Positions 1 to 8,579 of a stretch of DNA of 64,000 nucleotides are shown in pieces. This DNA comes from JBARDN01 sp963755705 (GTDB taxonomy: Bacteria; Desulfobacterota; Binatia; Binatales; Binataceae). The notes under the pieces were generated by a model. That model saw nothing but the letters and a program-made list of their open reading frames with translations. It had not been told where the DNA came from and did no database searches. A program made the position numbers and the translations under genes. The DNA is taken from assembly GCA_963755705.1 (NCBI GenBank), contig CAVWKW010000005.1, positions 434,001 through 498,000 on the forward strand, in the 5' to 3' direction. Position 1 is the first letter of the stretch. Each line of letters opens with the position of its first letter.

Positions 1-1729
1 CGTTCATCGTGACCGAAGTATCCGCCAGCACATTTCCTTCCAGTACGCAGTCAACTCCGGCCGTCGCTGAACTGCCTACTTGCCAATAGACATTGGAGAA
101 CTGTGCGCCATTGGTCAGTATGACGCTGCAGAGAGGAGTAGTCAGGGTCAGTGTCAACGCGGGCATCTGGAATATCCAGACGGCATTAGTATCGCCATTG
201 GCGTCGAGAGTGAGATTGCCTCCGGTTATCTCGAATGAAGTTGCGGCGGAGGTATACAGTCCGGGAGGCAAAACCTGTCCGGCCAGGTTTTCGCCCACGA
301 CATTAGCCCCGGAAAGACCGGCGATGGCGTTGTATGCGGTCGTCAACGACGCGAGCGCCGCTATCGCAGGTCCATTGTCGAGTTGGATCGTTCCATTCAC
401 TACTCCAGGCGGAAATCCAGTTATCGATATTCCCGGATTCAAGCCAATATCACCGTTGATCACGGTATTGCCCGCATTGGTGATCGTCGCCTGCGCCAGA
501 GCGCCATATCCGGAGGCTGCTCCGAGATTGACCGGCGACAGAGTCTGCGTCGATCCGGTAGTGAAGCTCCACGATTCGCTGTCGGCCAGCGCATTACCCT
601 CCAGGTCCGTCGCGCCGGTTGTGACGGTAGCATCGTAAAGCGTGTCGGCCGCGAGCGAGCTCACGGGAGTAAAGGTCACGATCGAATCCGCCGCGTCATA
701 GGTAACTTTACCGGCGACAGAACTCGCGCCGGGAGCTGTCAGGATGAAAGTCGCCGCGCTCAGGGTCGAGGGGTTCATCGCCTTGCTGAAAGTTGCGTTG
801 ATCGCCGCGTTCGGAGCCACCGAGCTGGCGCCATCGGCAGGAATGGTTGAGGTTACTGTCGGCTCGACAAGGTCCGGGCCCGCCCCGGTGGTAAACGTCC
901 ATGTGAAAGTCGCCGCAACCGCATTCCCGGTCAGGTCCGTGGCTCCCGTTGTGATCGTCGCAGTATACAAACCGAGGGCCGACAGAGGGCTCGTCGGCGT
1001 AAACACCGCGGATGCGCCAACTGGGGAATATGTCACCGTGCCGTCTACCGGATCAGAACTGGGATCAGTCAGGGTAAACGTCGCTCCAGTAATGGTTCGA
1101 GAGTCCATAGCTTCGCTAAACACCGCGGTCACGCTCTGATTGGTCGCAACATTTTCCGCAAGGTTAGCCGGATTGGTCGAAACAACGGTTGGGGTAGTGG
1201 TGTTGGCGCCACCGCTGGTTTCGAAGGTCCAGACAAAGTTACTAGCCAGTGGAATCTCGGCGGCACTCTTGGCTCCGGTGGTGATTGTTCCAGTGAATGC
1301 AGTGCTCGCCGTCAAAGGATCAGTGGGCGTGAAGATCGCCGTATCGTTGGATGCGTCGTAGCTGACGGTTCCCGCCACCGGACTCGGTCCCGGCGCAGTC
1401 ACCGTGAAGGTGGCGGCGGTGAGAGTTGCGGGATCCATCGCCTCATTGAAACTAACCACGATCTTTTGATTAGTAGGTACCCCCTGGCTCCCACAGCCGG
1501 ATAGCGGTGGATAGACCGAAACCACTACAGGTGTCGAAGTCGATGAGGGAGTCGGGGTCGGCGAGGAGACCGGAGTTGGGGTGTGATGAACCCTGGCGTT
1601 CGCACTGTTGCCGTCACCGCCCTGGCACGCGGCTACAAAAACTGTCAGCGCCAGCAGCGATACCAGAAAGCAACGTCTATCGAAATCGTATCCTCGCAGA
1701 TTCTTCTGCCGCCGCCCTGATGACATCAT
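1..1729 (-). CDS. Ice-binding-like (DUF3494) lipoprotein with three Ig-like domains, 3' end missing
   Basis: An open minus-strand frame of about 576 codons runs from ATG 1729 (or ATG 1726, better spaced from AAAGGGGG) off the left edge without a stop. The N-terminus has a basic, hydrophobic signal ending in the lipobox VAAC near residue 35, so a lipoprotein is likely. A Pro/Thr/Ser linker follows, then three repeats of about 100 residues (near 70-175, 178-275, 280-385). Each carries an NEAMDP/SEAMDS/SKAMNP-type motif and ends in W(T/S)F, as bacterial Ig-like (Big_5) domains do. From about residue 388 the sequence follows the DUF3494 ice-binding fold: VNLGAASGYGALAQ, TVINGDIGLNPG, PPGLYTS, AVWIFQM, NVYWQVG. 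Known DUF3494 proteins bind ice at the cell surface or in the medium; that role here is inference. The upstream 270 bases are AT-rich and probably hold the promoter. Confidence 0.82.
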   Translation of the reverse strand, partial: MMSSGRRQKNLRGYDFDRRCFLVSLLALTVFVAACQGGDGNSANARVHHTPTPVSSPTPTPSSTSTPVVVSVYPPLSGCGSQGVPTNQKIVVSFNEAMDPATLTAATFTVTAPGPSPVAGTVSYDASNDTAIFTPTDPLTASTAFTGTITTGAKSAAEIPLASNFVWTFETSGGANTTTPTVVSTNPANLAENVATNQSVTAVFSEAMDSRTITGATFTLTDPSSDPVDGTVTYSPVGASAVFTPTSPLSALGLYTATITTGATDLTGNAVAATFTWTFTTGAGPDLVEPTVTSTIPADGASSVAPNAAINATFSKAMNPSTLSAATFILTAPGASSVAGKVTYDAADSIVTFTPVSSLAADTLYDATVTTGATDLEGNALADSESWSFTTGSTQTLSPVNLGAASGYGALAQATITNAGNTVINGDIGLNPGISITGFPPGVVNGTIQLDNGPAIAALASLTTAYNAIAGLSGANVVGENLAGQVLPPGLYTSAATSFEITGGNLTLDANGDTNAVWIFQMPALTLTLTTPLCSVILTNGAQFSNVYWQVGSSATAGVDCVLEGNVLADTSVTMN

Positions 1730-1999
1730 GATCCCCCTTTGAACCCAGTCATCGCCGGATATTCGCAATAAGTATTACATTATGTATGTGAATCCTCGGC
1801 CCGCAAGCAACTTTGTTTACGTCGGAATACTAAGTAAGCGGCCGAACTGTATATTCGCGCGGTCATCAAAGCACAGAGTAGGTGTCTTTAGAAAACAAGG
1901 GCTCGGGAAAGACAGCAGTTGATTATCCGGCGGATCGAATTGCGCAGTACGAACTTAGCTTTCTAACTACGGCCGCGGAGTATTCCGCAGTCGAGCGCC

Positions 2000-2743
2000 C
2001 TACTCAATAACGTGCAGCTCGCGGACGTGGCGGATCTTTGCGTGATCTACCCAGTCGTAGCGATCGTGCTGATCGATCAGCCGTCCTTCAATGCCGGCGG
2101 CGCGGGCGCCCAGCATGTCGATCGAGTAGATATCGCCGGCGTAGCGCGCCTCGTCGGGGGCTATCCCCAGCCGCTCCAGCGCTATCTGGAAAATGCGCGG
2201 GTCCGGCTTGGATACGCCTACGATGTGCGAGTCGATTATCGTGTCGAAAAATTCCGCGAGGCCGAAACGCTGCGCGTCGCCTTCGACCTGGCCTTCGGCA
2301 TTGGAGACGATCGCGAGCTTGTAGCCAGCGCGCTTTAAGCGATCGAGCGCCTCGTGCGTGCCCGGGCGGACGACGCGCCATAGAGTCGCCTCGCGATGAA
2401 TCTTCTGGAAGCGCTCACCGCATTCACGGATTTCCTCCGCGGGGATTCCCGCCGCACCCAGCCATTCGCGGAAAAATTCCTCGTAGCCCAGATTCACATC
2501 GCGCTCGCGCCCGCTCATCAGGTAGCGATCGATCATCGCGCGTCCGCGATACTCCGCGAGCTCGAGCCCGAGCGCATCGAGTTTGCGTCCGGGCCGACTG
2601 AACTCGCGCGCGAGCAGCTCGTAATCGATAAACGCGAGCGTGCCGCCAAAGTCGAACAGGAGAGCCTTCGGGTTTTTTTCGCTGCTGGATTTTTTCTGAT
2701 GCGATTTTGCGGGATGCGATTTGGTCTTCGGTGTCGCTTTCAT
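2000..2743 (-). CDS. HAD-superfamily hydrolase (subfamily IA)
   Basis: A 247-residue protein with all four HAD motifs: DFGGTL near residue 31 (nucleophile Asp; the usual second Asp is Gly), IVSNAEG (motif II), the Lys of SKPDPRIF (motif III) and YAGDIYSIDMLGA (motif IV acidic residues). Such enzymes dephosphorylate or dehalogenate small molecules; the substrate cannot be read from sequence. The first 27 residues are Lys/Ser-rich and not part of the fold. A near-identical copy of only its last 32 codons lies at 25758-25853, so this gene has, or had, a close paralogue. No operon partner. Confidence 0.8.
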   Translation of the reverse strand: MKATPKTKSHPAKSHQKKSSSEKNPKALLFDFGGTLAFIDYELLAREFSRPGRKLDALGLELAEYRGRAMIDRYLMSGRERDVNLGYEEFFREWLGAAGIPAEEIRECGERFQKIHREATLWRVVRPGTHEALDRLKRAGYKLAIVSNAEGQVEGDAQRFGLAEFFDTIIDSHIVGVSKPDPRIFQIALERLGIAPDEARYAGDIYSIDMLGARAAGIEGRLIDQHDRYDWVDHAKIRHVRELHVIE

Positions 2744-2938
2744 CGGATCGACCCTACCCCGTCGCGTGTCCCGATGTCATCTCGCGTGGCCGCGAACCCA
2801 TCGCCCCCTGCCGGTATTAAGCCCGAAGAGAATCGCCAAAAAGGACGTGGTTGGCAGAACGGCGTCAAGAAGATAAGATTTTTCTGGGTTTTTGCCTCTC
2901 CTCAATTAATGGATAATTGGTTCGAGGTTTAGCGCAAC

Positions 2939-3556
2939 GTGTTCACCGGAATTATTGAAGACCTGGGTATCGTCGAAAGCCAGAAACGCGCGGGCGAGGG
3001 CGCCGTGCTGACGATCAAGACCGCACTGCCGACGGCGAAGATGAAGATCGGCGATTCGATCGCGATCAGCGGCGGATGCATGACGGTCGTCGCGAAATCC
3101 CGGGGAAAATTCTCCGTCGATGTATCCGCGGAATCCCTGCGCTGCACGACGCTCGGCGCGCTTAAGTCCGGCGACCGCGTGAACCTGGAACGATGCATGA
3201 CGCTCGGGAAGCTGCTCGGCGGTCATCTGGTCGCGGGGCATGTTGACGGGCTGGCGCGAATCGTCGCGATCAAGCCGGAGAGCGACTCGCGGCTCTACAC
3301 CTTTGAGGCGCCGGCCGCCGACACGCGCTACCTGATCGAGAAAGGCTCGGTCACGATCGACGGGATCAGCCTGACCTGTTTTGCGATTCATGGGCGGCGG
3401 TTCTCAGTCGAGGTGATTCCGCATACGCTCAAGGTCACGACGCTCGGCTACAAAAAACCGGGTGACGCGGTGAATTTCGAAAGCGACATGATGGCCAAGT
3501 ACGTCGAGAAAATTCTTGCGGCGCGGGAGCTTCCGATTGCCGCGGCGGGAGCATAG
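2939..3556 (+). CDS. ribE: Riboflavin synthase alpha chain
   Basis: A GTG start gives the typical MFTGIIEDLG N-terminus. The 205-residue length and the two tandem lumazine-binding repeats (about 1-97 and 98-195, the second opening around GGHLVAGHVDG) match the trimeric riboflavin synthase family, which dismutates two 6,7-dimethyl-8-ribityllumazine molecules to riboflavin. No other rib genes adjoin. I looked in the 195 bases upstream for an FMN riboswitch and saw none. The Shine-Dalgarno sequence is weak. Confidence 0.92.
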   Translation: MFTGIIEDLGIVESQKRAGEGAVLTIKTALPTAKMKIGDSIAISGGCMTVVAKSRGKFSVDVSAESLRCTTLGALKSGDRVNLERCMTLGKLLGGHLVAGHVDGLARIVAIKPESDSRLYTFEAPAADTRYLIEKGSVTIDGISLTCFAIHGRRFSVEVIPHTLKVTTLGYKKPGDAVNFESDMMAKYVEKILAARELPIAAAGA

Positions 3557-3589
3557 CGCGGCTGCCTGCGCCGGTACCGAATAATCGCC

Positions 3590-4054
3590 ATGAGCCTGAT
3601 GCAGATACCGCGGAAGATCGAGTACGCGCTACGCGCGATGATCTACATGGCGGATCGTCCGGGCGGAGTTGCGCGCGGCACCGAGATCGCCGCCCACGAA
3701 CAGATTCCGAAATACTATCTCGAAAAGGTAATCCGCGATCTGATGCGCCGCGGATTGGTGCATGCGCGGCGCGGTCCCGGCGGCGGCTACCAGCTCGCGC
3801 GGGGCGCCGACAGTATCTCGTTTCGAGATATTATCGAGGCGGTCGAAGGGCCGATCACCCTCAACGTGTGCACCGACGGCTCGAGCTCCTGCGCGCTGCA
3901 GCCGAGCTGCCGGATGTATCGCGTATGGGAACGCGGGCAGCGCGTGCTGCTCGAAGTTTTTTCCGATTCCTCGCTGGCCGAGATCGCGTCGTCGAAGTCG
4001 CCTTCCGACGCACTTGCCGAAGCCGCGGCCACCGCCGCCGCTGCCAAAAATTAG
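3590..4054 (+). CDS. Rrf2-family transcriptional regulator
   Basis: A 154-residue protein with the Rrf2 winged helix (MQIPRKIEYALRAMIYMAD, then YYLEKVIRDLMRRGLVHARRGPGGGYQLAR). The C-terminal part has three cysteines (NVCTDGSSSCALQPSC), spaced close to the iron-sulfur ligands of IscR/NsrR-type members, so an Fe-S sensor is plausible. It follows ribE by 33 bases and may share its transcript. An Ala-rich tail ends the protein. Its target genes cannot be deduced. Confidence 0.85.
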   Translation: MSLMQIPRKIEYALRAMIYMADRPGGVARGTEIAAHEQIPKYYLEKVIRDLMRRGLVHARRGPGGGYQLARGADSISFRDIIEAVEGPITLNVCTDGSSSCALQPSCRMYRVWERGQRVLLEVFSDSSLAEIASSKSPSDALAEAAATAAAAKN

Positions 4055-4087
4055 TCCGCTGATGAGTTCTGGATTGTTGCGATCTGG

Positions 4088-5302
4088 ATGGTGCCGCGCC
4101 CTGGCACTCTTGCCGGAAATCCAGCGGTGAGCGCCTCTGCGACGAATTCGCCGCCGGCGCTCGCGGCCCGCACCCACGCGCCAAGCTTTTCGGAGAAGAG
4201 TTTTTACCTCGAAGAGTTTTACGGAAAAAGTCTGCTGTTCGCGATGGTGCCGCCGGGCGGCGATCGGATTAGCGATTTCAATTCGCTCATCCGCACCCTG
4301 CGCGAGCTCCGCCGCAACCAGACCCGCTGCATCGTGATCGTCTCGCCGACCGCACTGCCCAAGCTGCTCGCGCGGATGGGACGGATGGCGCCGAGCGGCG
4401 CGATCCCGGTCTTCGATCCCGCGCAGGGCTTGCGCTCGCGCCCATATCCTCCAGATTCCGCGGTTGCACAAATCTGGGAGGGGCTGCGCGCCGGCTCGAT
4501 CGTGGTCGCCTCGACCAACGACGACGACTCGGCCGACCTGGCGGTCTTCGCGCAAGAGCTTGCGAGCCGCCTGCGCGTGTTCAAGCTGATCTTTCTCGAC
4601 CGGCAGGACGGCCTTGACGATCGCAAGGGCAACCGCCTGTCGTTTGTCGAGATGACGCGAATCCGGCGCACGCTGACCGCCTCGGGCTCGCGGGTGCGCC
4701 GCGCCATCGTGCGCGCCGCCGATCGTGCGCTGAAAGACGGCGTCGGCTCGGTCAACCTGGTCGCGCCGCGCGGAGTCTACGACGAGCTGTTCAGCTTTAT
4801 CGGCTCGGGAACGCTGTTCACCGAGATGCAATATGGGCAGGTGCGGCCGATTTCGATCGACGATTTCGAGGAAGTCGAGGCACTGATTCTGCGCGGACAG
4901 GCCGAGGGCTTTCTGCTCCATCGCACGCCCGAACAGATCGCGCGGATCCTGCCGTCATGCTTCGGCTACCGGATCGGCGACGAGCATCTGGCCGGCATCT
5001 GCGCGCTGCTGACCGACCCCTACCGCCGCGAACGCGCGGGCGAGATCACGGCGATGTACACGCTCACGCGCTTCCAGGGCGAAGGTGTTGCGGTCGAGCT
5101 GGTCAAGGAATGCGTCAAAGAGGCGCAGGCGCGGATGCTGCGTTATGTGTTCGCCTGCACCAGCGAGGATCGCGCGGCGCGGTTTTTCGCGCGGCTGGGT
5201 TTTCGCCGAATCGGACCGGAGCAGGTTCCGGCGCCGAAGTGGCGCGGCTACGACAAACCGCGGATCGAGCGGCTGAGTATCTTCCGCTATGAACTCGACT
5301 GA
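4088..5302 (+). CDS. N-acetylglutamate synthase-like protein (amino-acid-kinase-like plus GNAT domains)
   Basis: A 404-residue protein. Residues about 35-245 look like the amino-acid-kinase-like domain of ArgA-type enzymes (FYLEEFYGKSLLFAMVPPG). The C-terminal third is a GNAT acetyltransferase (VRPISIDDFEEVEALI, EITAMYTLTRFQGEGVAVELV, ARFFARLGFRRI, then KWRGYD, a typical ArgA ending). ArgA acetylates glutamate for arginine synthesis; no arg genes adjoin, and the acceptor is unproven. The acetyl-CoA loop (RFQGEGVA) departs from the usual R/Q-x-x-G-x-G/A. The start is uncertain: ATG 4088 or the in-frame GTG 4127. Confidence 0.6.
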   Translation: MVPRPGTLAGNPAVSASATNSPPALAARTHAPSFSEKSFYLEEFYGKSLLFAMVPPGGDRISDFNSLIRTLRELRRNQTRCIVIVSPTALPKLLARMGRMAPSGAIPVFDPAQGLRSRPYPPDSAVAQIWEGLRAGSIVVASTNDDDSADLAVFAQELASRLRVFKLIFLDRQDGLDDRKGNRLSFVEMTRIRRTLTASGSRVRRAIVRAADRALKDGVGSVNLVAPRGVYDELFSFIGSGTLFTEMQYGQVRPISIDDFEEVEALILRGQAEGFLLHRTPEQIARILPSCFGYRIGDEHLAGICALLTDPYRRERAGEITAMYTLTRFQGEGVAVELVKECVKEAQARMLRYVFACTSEDRAARFFARLGFRRIGPEQVPAPKWRGYDKPRIERLSIFRYELD

Positions 5303-5335
5303 CGCGGCCCACTTCCGCAGCACGGCTCGATAGAA

Positions 5336-6826
5336 ATGAAAGCTCTACCCGCCCGCACCGTCGCCGTGCTCGTCGCGATCGTTATCGCGACTATCGTGCT
5401 CGTGACCAATCGGCTCGGCGCGAGCGATATCTGCAGCGGCAATGAGGCGGTCGAGGCGGTGTTCGTGCAGCAGATGGTCGAGCATGATCATCTTCTGTTC
5501 CCGCTCGAAAACGGCTCCCAGCCAATGTACAAGCCGCCCCTGTTTCACTGGACCGCGTTCGCGCTCGATCGGTTGACCGGACGCGAACGGGTGACGGCGG
5601 TAAACCTGCGCGCGACCGCGGCGCTCTACGCGATCGCCGGCGTGATCATGACGATCGGATTCGCGCTATGGCTCTTCGGCGCGGATGGAGCGATTCTGGC
5701 CGGCCTCGCGCTCGCAGCCTCGTATCAATACATCAGCCAGGGGCGCTTCGGCCGCGTCGATATGACGCTGTGCTTTTTCGAGGCCGCCGCGCTGTTCACT
5801 TTCGCGCGATGGCTGCCGCCCGCGCGCGATGCGACCATCGACACTCCTGCTCATCGGATGCTGCTGTATGTGCTCGCGGTCGCGATGGGCCTCGGGGTGC
5901 TGTCAAAGGGACCTGTCGGTGCGCTCCTTCCGGGCGCTGCGATAGTTGCGTTCCTGGCAAGCGAGCGGCGATGGCGGCAGATGCTCGCGATGCTCGAGCC
6001 GGGGCCGCTCGTCGTCGGCGCCGCGATCGCCTCGAGCTGGTACGTCGCCTGTTATTTTGGCGGGCGCTTCGGATTTCTTAACCGCCAGCTCGGCAGCGAA
6101 AACGTCGGCCGGTTCTTTGGTTCGCTGGGCGCGATGGCGCCGTGGTACTACGTCAAGCCGCTGCTGCTGAACTCGGCGCCGTTAAGCCTGCTCGTGCCTG
6201 TCGCGGTCGTCGCGGCATTGTGGCGACGCAGCGAGAGTGAACATCAGGAAGAAACAGGATCCGATCTGCGGGTGCGAGCGACGGTGCATCTGTTCGCAAT
6301 CTTCTGGATCGTAACGGTCGTATTCTTCACGCTCGCGGCGTACAAACGGCGATCATACTTGCTGCCGCTATGGCCGCCGGCGGCGGTGATGCTCGCGTGG
6401 CTGATAATCTCGATCCGCGGCTCGTGGGAGCGCACGGCGAAGTGGGGATTCGCCGCGATCTGCGCGGTGCTGATCGTCTTCAACCTGATCTATATTCCAC
6501 GCAAGGAGATTCGCGATTGCGCCAGCACCAGCTATCGTGCCGCCGCGCAGGAGATCACGCGCACGGTCGGTCCCGGCGATCCGCTATATACGTTCGGCTT
6601 CGATGAAGAACTGGCGCCTCTGCTCTTCTACCTCGATCGCAACGCGCCGTCGTTCAAGGGCCGCCTGGGCGACGCCCCTCCGGGTTATGTGATCGTTCCC
6701 GAGCGGGTCTGGAAAGCCCAGCAGGGGCAAGCGCTCGATCTAACTCCGGTCCTGACCAGCGAACACGGCGCGCGCCGGCTGGTTCTCCTGCGCCGAGGGA
6801 AAACCTACGCGCGCGCAACTGAGTAA
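5336..6826 (+). CDS. ArnT/PMT-like glycosyltransferase (GT83-type membrane protein)
   Basis: A 496-residue polytopic membrane protein. An N-terminal membrane segment is followed by the conserved first periplasmic loop (SDICSGNEAVEAVFVQQM, then QPMYKPPLFHW), and further hydrophobic helices run to about residue 400. The YKPPLFHW element is the hallmark of the ArnT branch, which transfers sugars from polyprenyl-phosphate donors to lipid A or glycans. The acidic residue of that loop is present (NEAVEAV). Donor and acceptor are unknown. The short C-terminal soluble domain is typical. It starts 33 bases after the GNAT gene. Confidence 0.82.
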   Translation: MKALPARTVAVLVAIVIATIVLVTNRLGASDICSGNEAVEAVFVQQMVEHDHLLFPLENGSQPMYKPPLFHWTAFALDRLTGRERVTAVNLRATAALYAIAGVIMTIGFALWLFGADGAILAGLALAASYQYISQGRFGRVDMTLCFFEAAALFTFARWLPPARDATIDTPAHRMLLYVLAVAMGLGVLSKGPVGALLPGAAIVAFLASERRWRQMLAMLEPGPLVVGAAIASSWYVACYFGGRFGFLNRQLGSENVGRFFGSLGAMAPWYYVKPLLLNSAPLSLLVPVAVVAALWRRSESEHQEETGSDLRVRATVHLFAIFWIVTVVFFTLAAYKRRSYLLPLWPPAAVMLAWLIISIRGSWERTAKWGFAAICAVLIVFNLIYIPRKEIRDCASTSYRAAAQEITRTVGPGDPLYTFGFDEELAPLLFYLDRNAPSFKGRLGDAPPGYVIVPERVWKAQQGQALDLTPVLTSEHGARRLVLLRRGKTYARATE

Positions 6827-6836
6827 TTAATGGCTA

Positions 6837-8012
6837 TCAGCCGTTCTGCGCGGCGGGTTTCGGGGTGACGGGCGCGTCCGCGGCCTTCGCGGTTTTTGCT
6901 TTCTGCCTTAGCTGCGCGAGCATCTGGCGAAGCTTCTGGGGATTAACCGGCTTCTTGAACAGCGCGCCTTCGAGGCCCTTCAGCCGCGCGCGCTTCATGA
7001 TGTGATCCTTGTCGTAGTAGTACGCGGTCATCAGGATCACCGGCAGCTCAGGCATCTCGCCCTTGACCGTCATGTAGAAATCGTAGCCGTCCATCTCCGG
7101 CATCACGACGTCGGATATGACCGCATCGACCTTGACGTTGCGCAAAATTCCCAGCGCGGCCGAGGGCCGCGTCGCGCAATGCACTACGCATTTCTCGGCG
7201 CGGAGCACGTCGCCGAGTGAGTTTACCACCGCAAGATCGTCGTCGAGCACGACTACCGACATCCCCGCGAGCGGCAGATCTTCTGTTGGCTGCGGTATCG
7301 ATCCTGGCGCGGGCGCGGTTTCGTGCGGCGGTGGCTTTTCGCGCGGATTCTCCCGCGGCGCGAGATCGGCCATCCGCTTGCCTGCCAGGTAGTCGCGCGT
7401 TTCGTACACGCCCTTGCGCGCCATCTCGTCGAGGCGGCGCACGATCGCCTGTACGCGCTCGATACTGGTGCGGATCGAATCGACGCGCTCGTTCTCGACT
7501 ACTTTTTCCGACTCGTTCAGATGCGTGTCCATCGCGCGGGTGACGAGATCAAGGTTGTTCAGAATCGATTCGAGCGGGTTGTTGATTTCGTGCGCGAGAC
7601 TGACCGCGATTTCGCCGGCGGTCGCAAGCTGCTGATTGAGACGCATCCTGCGGATATCACGCGCGAATCCGATCGAGCCGATTTCATTGCCCTGGTCGTC
7701 GTGGATGAGGCCGCCCGAGATCATTACCGGGATGCTCTGGCCGGCCTTGTTGCGGAAGGCGGTTTCGAAACTCGCGATCCGGTTTCCGTTGGGCGACTCG
7801 CGCATCGCGCGCATCACGCGGCGCGCTTCTTCGATTGACGGGTAGATACTGTCGGTGCAGGGCTTGCCGATCACTTCCTCGGGAGCGTAGCCCAGGTTCT
7901 GGCGCGCGCCGTCGTTGTAATAGCTAATCACGCCTTCGCGATCGACCGCGATAATCATATCGGGCGAGCTCTCGACAAGGCGTTGAAGGTACTTGGTATC
8001 GAGCGGTAACAT
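6837..8012 (-). CDS. PAS-HisKA-receiver signalling protein lacking an ATPase domain
   Basis: A 391-residue cytoplasmic protein. PAS domain at about 8-122 (SPDMIIAVDREGVISYYND, GYAPEEVIGK). The dimerisation/phosphoacceptor helix has the H-box SLAHEINNPLESI with His141. A Pro-rich linker (215-247) leads to a receiver domain at about 251-372 with the acidic pocket DDD (257-259), phosphoacceptor Asp301 (ISDVVMPEMDGY), Thr329 and Lys354. The N, G1 and G2 boxes of the HATPase_c domain, normally between DHp and receiver, are absent: only about 50 linker residues lie there. It should therefore not autophosphorylate and may be phosphorylated by another kinase. Confidence 0.85.
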   Translation of the reverse strand: MLPLDTKYLQRLVESSPDMIIAVDREGVISYYNDGARQNLGYAPEEVIGKPCTDSIYPSIEEARRVMRAMRESPNGNRIASFETAFRNKAGQSIPVMISGGLIHDDQGNEIGSIGFARDIRRMRLNQQLATAGEIAVSLAHEINNPLESILNNLDLVTRAMDTHLNESEKVVENERVDSIRTSIERVQAIVRRLDEMARKGVYETRDYLAGKRMADLAPRENPREKPPPHETAPAPGSIPQPTEDLPLAGMSVVVLDDDLAVVNSLGDVLRAEKCVVHCATRPSAALGILRNVKVDAVISDVVMPEMDGYDFYMTVKGEMPELPVILMTAYYYDKDHIMKRARLKGLEGALFKKPVNPQKLRQMLAQLRQKAKTAKAADAPVTPKPAAQNG

Positions 8013-8088
8013 TGTTTTCTGGCTACTAAATAAGATTATAGTTTGGAATTATGGGTTGTTGGTGCCGCGGCTTTCGCGTTGGCCTCGG

Positions 8089-8529
8089 TTAGGATCGCGC
8101 GCGCGGCCGGAATTTCGGGATCATCACCTCTTCGCTGACGCGCTCGAAGGTCACTTCCACCGGCATCCCGATCTTGATTTCGTGCGGCTTGATTCCGACC
8201 AGGTTGGAAATGAATTTCGGACCCTCTTCGAGCTTGACCACGATTACCGCGTACGGAACTTCGGACGCAAAACCCGGATGATAGACCTGGTGCATGATGT
8301 TGAAGCTGTAGACCTCGCCGCGTCCGCTGACCGGCACCCATTTCGCTCCGGCCGCCAGGCAGGAGGCGCACATGTCATGGGCGGGAAAGCGCAAAGTGCC
8401 GCAATGCTCGCAGCGCTCGACCATCAACTGGCCGCGGCGTGCGCCCTCGAAGAATCCCGCCATATCGGGAGTGACGGCGGGAATAGGTTTAGCAGGTGAT
8501 GCCATGGGAATTATATTTTGATTACTCAA
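8089..8529 (-). CDS. DUF35 OB-fold protein with zinc ribbon (thiolase/aldolase partner)
   Basis: A 146-residue protein from a TTG start at 8529, preceded by GAGGAAG at 10 bases; the internal ATG 8505 has no visible ribosome site. A rubredoxin-like zinc ribbon (Cys40, Cys43, Cys54, Cys57: CEHC...CASC) precedes an OB fold (GRGEVYSFNIMHQVYHPGF, YAVIVVKLEEGPKFISNLVG). DUF35 proteins pair with thiolase-fold enzymes and bind acyl-CoA. It lies 50 bases downstream of the thiolase-fold gene on the same strand, so the two probably form a complex. Confidence 0.87.
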   Translation of the reverse strand: MSNQNIIPMASPAKPIPAVTPDMAGFFEGARRGQLMVERCEHCGTLRFPAHDMCASCLAAGAKWVPVSGRGEVYSFNIMHQVYHPGFASEVPYAVIVVKLEEGPKFISNLVGIKPHEIKIGMPVEVTFERVSEEVMIPKFRPRARS

Positions 8530-8579
8530 ATAGAATCAGCTTCCTCGCCGTGCGCGGCGGGAGCGCTGACATACTAAAT

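Noticed and set aside
2744..2938. FMN riboswitch before ribE
   Set aside because: No conserved FMN-aptamer core could be found.
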